In this document: positions 1 to 10,110 of the stretch, piece after piece
Numbering within the stretch: the first letter of the stretch is position 1
Layout of the letters: every line of letters starts with the position of its first letter
Assembly: GCA_949987705.1 (NCBI GenBank)
Contig: OX465283.1
Location: 52,614,953-52,678,952 of the forward strand
Direction of reading: 5' to 3'
Source of the DNA: Thereva unica
Taxonomy: Eukaryota > Arthropoda > Insecta > Diptera > Therevidae
Length of the DNA stretch: 64,000 nt
Position numbers and translations under genes: made by a program
Notes under the pieces: generated by a model
Told to the model about the DNA's origin: nothing
What the model saw: only the letters and a program-made list of their open reading frames with translations
Database searches by the model: none

Positions 1-2
1 TT

Positions 3-2480
3 GACATCAACCCAGATCAAGGCATTAAATCTTTGGGTGTTATGTGGTACCCTTCATCTGACACATTCAGCTGCAGAATAGAGATAACTCAAGGTCATCA
101 TACGCTGAGCAAACGAGAGCTTCTATCGGAGATTGCCAGACTTTATGATCCATTAGGCTGGATTTCACCAGTGATGATTACTGCAAGAATTCTGATGCAA
201 TCATTGTGGATCCTTGGCGGTGCCTGGGATGAGCCCGTGCCTTCGAGAATACAACATTCATGGTCCATGATAAAGGCTCAACTCCCCCTACTTGAACAGC
301 TTCGCATTCCACGATGGTTAGGAACTACTCAGAACTCTCAGGACATTCAACTCCACGCCTTTAGTGACGCCTCGCAAAACGCCTATGCAGCCGTGATCTA
401 CTGTCGAATCTCTACCCCGGACCACAACGTGAAAATCCAGATCATCACCTCTAAAACTAAAGTCGCTCCGATCAAACAAATATCTATACCAAGATTGGAA
501 CTTTGTGGTGCAGTATTAGCCGCAAAGTTGGTACGGCATGCTCGCAATATCTTACAGCTTGACAACATCGAAGCACACATGTGGACAGACTCATCAATTG
601 TCCTCTCATGGCTAAAGGGACAACCAAGAAAGTGGACCACTTTCGTGGCAAATCGCACAAGCGAAATCTTCACATTAATAGGGAATGCACCATGGCATCA
701 TGTCTCATCGAAAGACAATCCAGCTGACCTCGCTTCCAGAGGAGTTCTACCAAACGAACTGATCACTGCAGCACAGTGATGGAGCGGACCTCATTGGCTA
801 ATTCAAGATCCCAGCCACTGGCCTCATTCACCGAGTTACGAGGAGACAGAACTAGAAGCCAGGAAGCATATTCACGGGTTACATGCCATGTGTGATGAAA
901 GTCCATTTATGTTAGAGCTACTAAAAAGGTTCTCCTCTTTTTCAAAATTAATTCGCGTCACGGCATATTGTCTCCGTACAATCAAACGCCCCGGACCAAG
1001 ACAACTTTGGCTATCAACACAAGAACTTGAACGAGCCACGAACCTTTGGGTGAAGTTTCATCAACGACTACACTTTCCCAATGATCTCCGTCATCTAGAA
1101 TTACACAAGACTGTACATCCAAAAAGCAAACTAAAAAATTTAAACCCATATTTAGACAACGATAAAATTTTAAGAGTCGGCGGACGTCTACAAAACGCTC
1201 CCATAAGCCATAACGAACGTCATCCCATAATTTTAAACAATTCATGTCACTTAAGCTTTCTCCTAATTGTCCAGTATCACCATTCATGCATGCACGGCGG
1301 AACTCAACTAACCTTATCACTACTACGAAAAAGGTACTGGATACTAGACGGGCGTAATACTGTGCGACGGTTATTACTCAAGTGTATGACATGTTTTCGA
1401 TTCAAAGCGCAAGTCAATAGTCAACTAATGGGAAATCTGCCAGCTCAAAGAGTCACGATGTCAAGGCCTTTTACGCATACGGGTGTGGATTTTTGCGGAC
1501 CAATCAGTATCAAAACCAGTAAGAGACGAGGAGCTCCGGCAACCAAAGGATACATTGCGGTATTTATCTGCTTGTCAGTAAAAGCCATACACCTCGAACT
1601 CGTCAGTGAACTTACCACGCAAGCCTTTCTAGCAGCACTTTATCGCTTTATCTCAAGAAGAGGAAAATGTCAACACATGTACAGTGACTGCGGCACCAAC
1701 TTTATTGGTGCAAATTCATTCCTCAAAGAAGTTCACAAACAACAGAATCAAGTCGCTGACCACGTATCTCATGAAGGCATCAATTGGCACTTTAATCCAC
1801 CACATACACCCCATTTCGGTGGCCTCTGGGAGGCAGGGGTTAAATCGACAAAGTATCACCTCAGAAGAATCCTCGGAAACGCCACATTAACATTCGAAGA
1901 AATGGCCACAACGCTAAGTCAAATTGAGGCATGCTTGAATTCACGGCCGTTATGCCCACTGACCGAAGATTCAACAGATCTGAGTGCTTTAACTCCAGGC
2001 CATTTTCTTATCGGCGATGCCTTATTAGCACCACCACAACAAGATCTATTAGAGAGTAAACCCAATTATTTGAATCGATGGCAACTTTGTCAGCAACTTA
2101 CACAGCATTTCTGGCAGAGATGGTCCACCGAATATGTTACTAGACTTCAACAACGTCCTAAATGGCTTCAGTCACAACCTAATTTAAAAATAGGAGACTT
2201 AGTTTTAATTAAAGAAGATCGTCTACCTCCGCTACAATGGGCGTTAGGACGCATTGTAAAAGTTTATCCAGGCACCGATAACCTAATTCGGGTAGTTGAT
2301 ATTAAAACAAAGAACTCTATAATTCGAAGACCAATCGCAAAGGTAGCCCTACTTCCTATTAACGACAGCGATAACCAAATAATACGCAACCATGTCAATG
2401 AAACCCAAGCTTCAGATTCTATATCATATAGCAAGGATCAAAACCATGTCGAACAAAATTCCGAAATACTACAACAATAA
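3..2480 (+). pseudogene. pol: BEL/Pao pol polyprotein (RT end, RNase H, integrase), one in-frame stop
   Basis: This is one reading frame, open from the window edge to a stop at 2478-2480 and broken only by TGA at 777-779. The N-terminal part has the BEL signature RLYDPLGWISPV (about 140-180), then an RNase H-like region with LHAFSDAS (about 352). The integrase zinc finger has its His pair near 1280 and Cys pair near 1385-1392. The catalytic triad is D in GVDFCGP (about 1485), D in SDCGTNF (about 1686) and E in GLWEAG (about 1827). A C-terminal DUF5641-like domain follows, with RWQLCQ and GDLVLIKED (about 2070-2225). The stop falls in a Trp-rich linker just before the integrase; a Trp-to-stop change is the simplest explanation. 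The polyprotein would copy and integrate the element. Apart from the stop it looks intact, so the copy is fairly young but probably dead. Confidence 0.85.
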
Positions 2481-2593
2481 CGTCTAAGAAAACCCGTTAA
2501 ATTTTCTACAAAATTTTTCTGCAAGATCATCTCCATCATTCGTATATCAACCGTGCTGAAAGTTAAAGTGTTTTATTTTTTCTTTTAAAAATC

Positions 2594-3094
2594 ATGGATT
2601 ATTTGTGGATCGACGATCTACCACAATTGTCCACACCACCAAGAGCGGAGTCAGCGTCAATTAAGACCAAATTAGCCAGGCCAGCATCACCACAGCCACC
2701 ACGTCTTAAAAGACCTTTTGAGGCTATACCGTGCGGCCCGGCAATTCGTAGGCGCACTCAACCGCATAAAGTGCCGACATCCACCCACCGCACTGCCCAA
2801 GCACCTAGTGTCACACCACCCAAAAAACGAATATCGCTGGACGAGTATAGGGCACGTCAACCTCCACCCAACATCATTGTGGAACCAGCATTGTGGCGAA
2901 AAATTAAAAATCTATCTTTGCCATGGAGTAAAATTTGGGCAGCCAAGCGATCCTACCGGCACAAAAGTAAGGAGGGAACATTACGATTCACCTTCCTTAA
3001 AGATAGACGATGCCGCATCACCCTACAATCAAAGAAAAACGGCACAACACTGAACAACTTCCGGGAATCCAAAGAAAGAGGGAAATTTAATTAA
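2594..3094 (+). CDS. accessory ORF of the BEL element, unknown function
   Basis: A 166-codon ORF starts with ATG 114 bp after the pol stop and ends about 100 bp before the palindrome and purine tract of the 3' LTR. The first 100 residues are rich in Pro, Arg, Thr and Ala. The C-terminal third is strongly basic (KSKEGTLRFTFLKDRRCR). I see no signal peptide, membrane segment, cysteine cluster or furin-type site, so it does not resemble an envelope gene. A shorter ORF overlaps it in another frame (2718-3053), so one of the two may be chance. Most BEL elements end with pol, so an extra 3' ORF is unusual. A nucleic-acid-binding role is only a guess from the charge. Confidence 0.45.
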   Translation: MDYLWIDDLPQLSTPPRAESASIKTKLARPASPQPPRLKRPFEAIPCGPAIRRRTQPHKVPTSTHRTAQAPSVTPPKKRISLDEYRARQPPPNIIVEPALWRKIKNLSLPWSKIWAAKRSYRHKSKEGTLRFTFLKDRRCRITLQSKKNGTTLNNFRESKERGKFN

Positions 3095-3189
3095 TAAACC
3101 TATATTCATATAAGCATGTAAAAACTTTTTTTTATTAACAATACCCTTCCAACAACAATAATATTAAAAACAACAACACCTAGAAGATA

Positions 3190-3219
3190 TTGAAGCTAAC
3201 GCTTCAAGGCCCGGGAGGA
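3190..3219 (+). promoter_or_regulatory. palindrome and polypurine tract before BEL 3' LTR
   Basis: TTGAAGC and GCTTCAA (3190-3196 and 3201-3207) form a perfect 7-bp stem with a 4-nt loop. The purine-rich GGGAGGA follows and leads directly into the TGTT that begins the LTR. The tract would prime plus-strand DNA synthesis. Confidence 0.6.
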
Positions 3220-3805
3220 TGTTCAGTCGTAATATCCTAAAAATAAATAATTAATATCGTAAACAATCTTTGATCAATATACTTACCATGAACAATCTTA
3301 AGGAAACCAAGTTTATACTCCACCGACGTCTTGCAGCTATCATATTCCTGTAAACAAACAAATTTATCACCAAGAAAAACATTCTATATAAAAAACCTAC
3401 TAACCTGACTACCCTACAGGCAATACAAACTCCATTCCAGCATATTTGGCTCCGCATCCACCAAAACATAAAAAAGAGAGAAGTAAATTTATAAATATTA
3501 AAATAATTAATCAAATAAGACAAACTCACCGATTCGCATCCATATTAGCCAAATGTCACAACAAAACACATAAATCAGCTGCTATGTAAAATTGATATAC
3601 ATAACAAGAAGGGACATATACACAATAATTGAAGCAAAATTCCAATTCCAATGGCCCCCCCCACATTGCCTTCCAAAAAATTGCCATTGTCAGGAACGAA
3701 ATAAATAACGCAGCCAGTCGGTCGGGAATTTCAGATCACAATTGATCTTCGTTGCGACTCGAGCTCGAAGAAATTCTAATAAACAAGTGATCTCAACCCA
3801 AGGTA
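3220..3805 (+). repeat. 3' LTR of the BEL element
   Basis: The LTR begins with TGTTCAGTCG right after the purine tract. It probably ends near TACA at 3805, giving about 586 bp. It holds an AATAAA-like signal (TAATAAAC) near 3778. The 5' LTR is outside the window, so the right edge cannot be checked by comparison. The short ORF on the other strand inside it (3251-3529) is taken as chance. Confidence 0.6.
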
Positions 3806-5865
3806 CATGGAACGTCTCGAGTTCATGTAATATCAAATGTAATTTACACACGTATCAAGAAATATCAACGCTGCTGCATACGAATGTATACAATGCTCAC
3901 AAAAAGGATAACAATAGGTGACAACAAGAGAGGCTCCGATCGCCGGAGGGTGAAACAGTTGATTTCGTGTGTCTCGATCACGGTCAGTTAACACCGGTTC
4001 AAGGATTGGGATAATCAAATAGGAAGTTGGCTGAACGGCGGACCTGGTGGACCATTATAAAAATCACGAGGCATTTAAAAGAATGGTTGACATAAAGAAT
4101 TATTGTGAACACCGGGAATCACGTATGCAAAATAATGGTTTCTCCATGGAATGAGCACAGAATTTCATATTACGTTTGAAGCACTTTTGCTTCGATGGTG
4201 AGGTAATAAAAGCTGAATTTATTAACTCGTGCAAGGCAATCTATGATGGAGATTAACTCGTGCAAGGCAATCTATGGAGCCACACAGCCTCCCCAACTCC
4301 TTTTATCCACTCTACATCGCTTTCCTCATAGTTTTTCACGCAACAACAACCTGTAAACCCGTTTTCCAAAAACCTGGTGTTTTCGGTGTTTTCTGACTCC
4401 TCTCTGTTTCTTTTAGGTCGTAATAATTACAATCCTAAATTTTTGCTTAACCTAAACCCCAAGGTCCTTTATTTACTATACTAAAATACTCCACCTCCTA
4501 GCTGACATTGTGTGTGTGGTGGCTTTTGAAGCGTTTTATTTTACCTTGATGTTCTTAAAAATTAAAGATTGAAGAATAAAAATTACTTCCAAACTGTTAG
4601 CATCAGAAGGACTTGTGCTGTGTTATTAAATATGCGTAGTTAGAGCATAAAAATATTTGCATATTGCATGTGAGCAGGAGCATGAAAATCGCTCGAGGAG
4701 TGGTATTTATCCGATGTTTCAAGAGTTTGAGGAAAGATGGAGATTTAAAAATTAATATTATAAACGGTAGTAAGTACCAACGCCCCTGGGCTCCAGGTTG
4801 AGCTAGGTGCAGCAGGTTTGATGGTTGTGTAAACACCATGCAATTTCAGGTCATGTTGTGTGCATGTGTATGACGTAAGACAACTGCATTAGAATTTTAT
4901 GGATTAAAGTCGCTTTTTCCCTTTCATGTTGGCTTTAACAGGATATGGGACTTATGCAAAAGGTTATATTTGCATTTGTAGCTGCTTAAGGCGGAAGTTT
5001 ACGGATATAGTTTTTATTTAATTAAATTTTAACTATCACATATTTAACAATGCTTATGCAAAATTGTGGCAAGTTTCTTCTGTTATCAAGTTTCTTCTGT
5101 TTTATAGGTACCGCGAAATGCTTTTGGAATTTTTCTCTCAAATCCACCGGACGGTAATTGTAGGTTTCTGCAATTTAATTCGTAAGATATTATTTTGAAG
5201 TAGAGCTAGAGGAACGGCCGTTCTAGACATTAAGATGGAGTACTAAAACGTAGAACAGTCCATGTTCCACACCCTGGACAGACTATATCCCGGAGGGGCA
5301 GTAATTTCTAGTGCGACGCTAGGAAAGTACGACTTTTGTTCTAGTTAACCTATTTGTTATTCATCGTTTCTCGCACTTTCTTCAGTACGTACGTAAAGTA
5401 AGATGTTCATAATTTTGTAAAATATCATCTTTGTGCTTCTTTTGCTTCCCTTTCTGCGCGTTCTACCCACTTATGCCGGTATGCGCGGCTAGTTACTAAC
5501 TAATTGTATTGATGTCTGTCAGTTTTCAGATTCCTTATTGAGTGTAGTGCAGATAGCGAGTCAGTTACCCTTACCGCACCGGAATACTACCATCAACTTC
5601 TTTTACAATAATCTGCTACCAAGTTAGCTTTCTGAAGCAGATTTGGTGTTAAGTAGCAGTCGCGTTGGGTCTCCGAGGGAAGAAGAAGATAAATGCCGTG
5701 AACAAATTTTTGTTCTACGTGTCTCCTCTATGTGTTAGATGCTTAGTGTTAAAGTGTTATCTGGTAGCACGACCGGCACCTTTTGGCCTGGGGTAAAAAC
5801 AAGAAACTCGTGTCACGCGCACTTTTGCTGCGCACCCTGGGCTCTTGCAGCCATGTAGCTGGCTA
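3806..5865. other. no gene recognised
   Basis: AT-rich sequence with no convincing coding region on either strand. The only structure seen is a two-copy tandem duplication with a 31-bp period at 4221-4276. Parts near 5400-5760 look like generic retroelement DNA, but no repeat partner or TIR was found in the window. Confidence 0.5.
4221..4276. repeat. 31-bp tandem duplication
   Basis: ATTAACTCGTGCAAGGCAAT is repeated starting at 4221 and again at 4252, in direct orientation and with no difference over 25 bp. Confidence 0.8.
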
Positions 5866-5952
5866 GAGCATGACCGAAAGCAATAATTAATTATTAAGCC
5901 AAGCAAAAATTTAAATGATGCAACCATGTAGCTGGTTGTGCAACTTTCGGTC
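5841..5952. repeat. short inverted repeats around a repeated hairpin motif
   Basis: GACCGAAAG at 5872-5880 is inverted as CTTTCGGTC at 5944-5952. The motif CCATGTAGCTGG occurs twice, near 5850 and near 5922, each time flanked by arms that extend the hairpin (AGCC/GGCT, CAACC/GGTTG). This could be a remnant of a small inverted-repeat element. No target duplication was found. Confidence 0.4.
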
Positions 5953-5978
5953 GAGTTCCAGCAGCAGACAGCAGCGTA

Positions 5979-6066
5979 CTATGTACTATGAACTATGTAT
6001 TATGTACTATGTACTATTCATGATGTATGTTGTATTATGAATTATGTATGTTATGTATTATAACGT
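5979..6066. repeat. degenerate TATGTA/ACTATGT microsatellite
   Basis: Repeated TATGTACTA-like words run for about 85 bp. The period is irregular. Confidence 0.7.
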
Positions 6067-6769
6067 TATTGTTTTTATTATTTTATTGCAACAGCAAGTA
6101 ATAATAAAATAAACTTATTTATTAACACTTATTCTCCTGCAATATTAAAATTGATTTGGAGGTATAGACTGGCCATAAACGTGTTCACTTCCAATGTGTC
6201 CTATGCACACTAATTTTTTTCAGCAAGAGGTGGAGCCACAACAGTCCAGGTTAGAAGGAAGCAGCCACGTCGGAGTGTTATTCCTCCTGAACGGAAGAGA
6301 ATCCCGCTTACCAGCCTGCAAAGGATGTGACTCAGACAGTATCTGAGTATCGGGTGAACAAAGAGGTCTCCCGTCCGCTAGGGCGGAACAATGATAACCT
6401 GATATTAACGGGTGAATCCGGCGGGATGCCTTATCAGGGCTACCACAGAGCTTGATTACTTGTAGGGGTGCACAAATTTGAAAACCTATTTCGTCCCTTT
6501 CCACCGTTTTTACTGTTTCTATACCAACTAGAGAAAATTTAAGAAATTTTCTACATTTCAGAATGCGACTTGGCAAAATTTGTGCGTCATATTGGACCTG
6601 CAATTTTGATTTTATAAGTTTTGGTCATAAATTCGTTATTTTGTAAAGAACCACGTTTCGTTTCTAAGAAGCCTCTCCACGAACGTTAGAAAAATACTAG
6701 AGAACCACGTTTCAGCTCTAGAATGCCTCTCCTAATAAAGCTTTAGGAAAATAATCATTTACTCAGTAT
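6067..6769. other. no gene recognised; repeat fragments
   Basis: No credible coding region. At 6598-6645 there is a stretch (TTTTGATTTTATAAGTTTTGGTCATAAATTCGTTATT-like) resembling the repeat unit at 22.99-23.37 kb. At 6648-6735 a roughly 54-bp unit containing GAACCACGTTTC and GCCTCTCC is duplicated in tandem with divergence. Confidence 0.45.
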
Positions 6770-7098
6770 GCTGTAAACATACTAAGGGCGACGGCGACGG
6801 TGCACACAAATTAAAAAGCACACACAAGAATAATCATCTTCGACATCCGAATGCTACACACGCGCACAGGAACATACGAGAATAGCAACACAATCCCATG
6901 TCACACCGCCCAGGCAATTTTGAGGGGCGACGGCTACGAAATAGAACTTGGATTGATTGAGTCGCCACTCTCGGCGACCTCGTCGTCGAGTGGTCTGCAT
7001 ATTGTGCTGCACCCTTCATACTCATAGAAAAGCTGTGTGTTCTATTCGTTTTTGCCAGTCGCTGTGGAAACTATTTTCGCCCTTAGTATGTTTACAGC
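6770..7098. mobile_element. MITE-like element with 22-bp perfect TIRs
   Basis: A 22-bp terminal sequence beginning GCTGTAAACATACTAAGG (6770-6791) is exactly inverted at 7077-7098. The 329-bp element has no coding capacity that I can recognise. Flanks AGTAT (6765-6769) and AGTAG (7099-7103) may be a degraded target duplication. Superfamily not determined. Confidence 0.7.
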
Positions 7099-7225
7099 AG
7101 TAGGCTGGTGAATCTCCTTTGAAAGCTTCACTTCGAAGCTTTAAAGCTTATTACGCCGACGAGCTTTCTAGCTATAAAATAAACCGCTTCACCAGGCCAA
7201 AATTTAGTCTTTAACCAGGCTCGTT

Positions 7226-7398
7226 CCGGAGAGGCCACCTTTTCCGGTCCAATGCCGCGTCGTGGTGTATGACCCGGCACGGTTACACTAGACACATTAC
7301 CTGGGGAATGCTGCATAGGCCTTGTCGTGGTGTATGATCCGACAATGTTCCGAAACAGTGATTTCTATACCGTGACGTGGTGTATGATATTCCCGGTA
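7226..7398. repeat. cluster of hairpins sharing a GTGGTGTATGA loop
   Basis: Three segments contain the same core CGTGGTGTATGA (around 7261, 7327 and 7376). Each sits between different but self-complementary arms: TGCCG/CGGCA (7253-7257, 7275-7279), TTGTCG/CGACAA (7322-7327, 7340-7345) and TACCG/CGGTA (7368-7372, 7394-7398). A fourth hairpin, CCGGA/TCCGG (7226-7230, 7243-7247), precedes them without the loop motif. I do not recognise this as a known RNA family. Confidence 0.5.
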
Positions 7399-9243
7399 CC
7401 ATTTCGTATACCAGTGTCGCGGTAGAACCAGATACAGGAAGGATCATATGCCGAACACCGCATTATAACCATATCCTCCTAGACCGCACCAGTTGTACCA
7501 CTAACCGCAGCTGAGGCATATGTAGAATATAGTAATGAGTAGATAGCTGCTTAGCAATACATCAGTAAGAAGCATGTTGTTAGAGATAACCCGTAGTTAG
7601 TTACTTAGATATACCTACAAGAAACATGTAAACATTATAAGTATTTAGATTAAGTGTCCGAAACTCAAGATCTCCCGGCAACCCTCCCTTGAAAAAGGAG
7701 CAAACGCTATACGAGGATACCCATACCTAAAGTCTAGCAATAGAAAATACCAAAGCAAGAATGCACTTGGGGTTAGATTGTAGTAACTTAAAAAATCTGA
7801 CCACATTCAGATCTCAAATTTGGTTGTCTGTTCTTACATTAATACAATTTAAAAATCAAGAATTTGAAAAAGGAAAATTTACAATCCGATTTCACGTAGT
7901 TTTATGGAAAATACCAGAATGGACTCTAATGATACAATTTTCCCTAATACTGGATATAAATAGAAACCTGAAAATCTAGACAACAATAAAGTTTTAAAAA
8001 AAAATTTTTTTATATCCGGTTGTGTTATTTCCTTCTTTTCTTCCGTTCTTATAGAAAAATGCTCAGGTTATATTGGAACGGTCCTCGACCGTGACTCTAA
8101 CCGCCCAAACTTAATTTTCTTCAGTTATCTGAGAATAAAACCCATTTGAGCAAAGATAAATCCCTGACATGTCCGAAAAGTACAATATTTCGATTGACTG
8201 GGGGAATTTCTTTGCACGTGAAGACCTCTTCCCCGACCACCTTGCCTACCTTTTCGCCTTTATACATTTAACCTCAAGAGAAGAAAAAAAAAAATAAAGA
8301 GAAAAAGATGAAGCAAAATAAAATAACATAGTCCTTTACTGGTTGAAATATTTTTTTTCTCCTTATTGGAAATTTCCAATTTTTCCATTGAATTCCCTTG
8401 CTTTTGGTCCTTGTTCCTTTGTATTTCTCAAGGCAAGACTTAAATTCATTTTCTCTCATAGCAAAAGGAATTTTTCATTTTCAATTTATTCTCGTCCTTC
8501 TCCGTTTGAAATGTGGACCCTTTTTACTTAGTTCCAGTTGTTTTCGGGGTTTTCAAACTGAAGGACTCAAGTACTTTCAGCTATTTATATTTTGTTGTGC
8601 TTTCATATATGGAATTATTCCGGCAAATGAAAAAAATTGATTATGATTTTCACACCCGCAATTGGAAGCAGATTTTTGTTTTGTAATATGTCATGATGTC
8701 GATATGTAATTCGAACAGCTTATTTCAGGATAATTTCTGGATTAACAAGATAGCCTAAAGAAGAGTCTGACTCGGCATTACTTCGTTTGGAAATCAATGT
8801 AACCTTCATCGTGGTTAGGCACAGTTTATGAATCCAAGAAATGGTATTATTGATATAACAATGCATCCCGCGAAACCGTTGTCAGCTTTCATTATAAAAT
8901 TATTTAAATATATAATTTGTGGTAGATTCAAAAACCACATTACAGCAGAAGTAGTTTTGAATCAGCTTCAAAGGACATTTAGTAGTGATAACGAAGAAGG
9001 TTAATATCAGTCCTCAGGAACACGGAGATTCTAGGGCTTTGTGGCTGCCCAGACTGAGTACTAGGGAATCTCACATCAAAATCTCAATTCCGCAATCCCG
9101 CGGGATCGAGGTAAACAATCCGGATCCGCGGGAATTAATAGATTTTGTTCTAAATAGTTATTTTCATGAATTCACGAAGTATTATACTTATGAAATAAGA
9201 GCGTAACAAACTATAGTCAAACAAGGTATTCAGGACAATTCTG
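7399..9243. other. no gene recognised
   Basis: AT-rich DNA with only short, composition-driven ORFs on both strands. No TIRs, LTR pair or domain motif found. Homopurine and poly(T) tracts occur at 8280-8350. Confidence 0.5.
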
Positions 9244-9537
9244 AACTACGCTGGAATCGATTCCGCTGTAATTTTCTTACATAGTAGCATAAAATTTAAT
9301 ATTGAAATTACTCTCAATTCTTCTTCTTTGATCCGTTAGCTTGTGGTCCGAGCGGGACGTTCCCGCAACGGATGCTCTGTTGTTGCTGCCGCGATTTTTG
9401 CCTAGTTTCTTCGATTTTCCAATTCTGGTCAATTCGGCTGGTCGACCACCTTCCACACCCTGGACTTGGGAGTTTACTCTCAATTACAGCAAAATTTATG
9501 CTACCGATATTACAGCGGAATCAATCCCAGCGTAGTT
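9244..9537. mobile_element. inverted-repeat element with an RTE-like interior
   Basis: AACTACGCTGG near 9244 and its inverse CCAGCGTAGTT ending at 9537 start 29-bp TIRs with two mismatches. Looser inverted similarity continues inward for about 30 bp (TAGCATAAAATTT / AAATTTATGCTA). The middle (about 9420-9478, read on the minus strand) matches 21.62-21.69 kb, next to an RTE-type endonuclease fragment, sharing CAGGGTGTG and GCCGAATTGACCAG. Either a MITE captured a LINE piece or both contain a third repeat. No clean target duplication. Confidence 0.6.
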
Positions 9538-9631
9538 TAAAATGGCCTCGGCCTGAATACTTTGTTTGACTGACTCAGTAGCTCGTTTGATATACATATA
9601 ACACAACCCTTCCCTTACGCTCATATAAATT

Positions 9632-10110
9632 GAGTTTCCATGCAAAGTTTACCCTGGCTTTTTTCAGAGTAGGCGCCCATGCAAACGGAGGTTGAGTAAA
9701 GTTTCGTTAAATCCATGTAAAGACAAAGAACCTAGTCCGGCGAACCCGACTTTTGCATATGTGCGTGATCCTTTACTGCACATATATCAACGGCGACGCA
9801 ATGTAAAATTATTTATCTGTCACTTTCACCCAAAGTCGTCATGGAAACAGCATCGAGTTAAATAGAATGAAAGATTTCTGTTTACTCAACGAAAACTCTA
9901 CCTTTGTTCATGGAAACACAGTAATACACGTGGGGAACCCCCTGTCATAGGCGTAGAGTAACTTGACACTTAAACAAACACATATGCAAAACCCGGCTTA
10001 ACCCGAAGGGTTTCGTGGAGTTTTCTTGGATTAAACGAAACTTTACTCAACCCGTATTTTTGTGGGCGCTTAGTCTGAGTTAACCCAGGGTAAACTCTGC
10101 ATGGAAACTC
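9632..10110. mobile_element. fold-back MITE with about 140-bp imperfect TIRs
   Basis: GAGTTTCCATGCAAAGTTTA at 9632 is inverted at 10085-10110 (one mismatch over 26 bp). The inverted similarity continues inward through GTTGAGTAAAGTTTCGTT and TTTTGCATATGTG, giving arms of about 140 bp with gaps. The centre contains more copies of CATGGAAAC (about 9840 and 9911). No coding sequence. The target duplication is unclear. Confidence 0.65.

Larger units (their letters stand above)
1..3805 (+). mobile_element. BEL/Pao LTR retrotransposon, 3' portion
   Basis: The window opens inside a BEL/Pao element on the plus strand. In order it shows the end of reverse transcriptase, RNase H, integrase, an extra short ORF, a palindrome plus purine-rich tract, and the 3' LTR. 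The 5' LTR, gag, protease and most of the reverse transcriptase lie outside the window. The integrase with its C-terminal extension is typical of BEL rather than gypsy or copia. The right edge is approximate because the other LTR and the target duplication are not visible. Confidence 0.85.

Noticed and set aside
5400..5760. Possible LTR
   Set aside because: No second copy in the window, no primer site or purine tract, and no clear ends.
8274..8640. Overlapping short ORFs on both strands
   Set aside because: They arise from poly(A)/poly(T) and AT-rich composition; no domain or initiation context.
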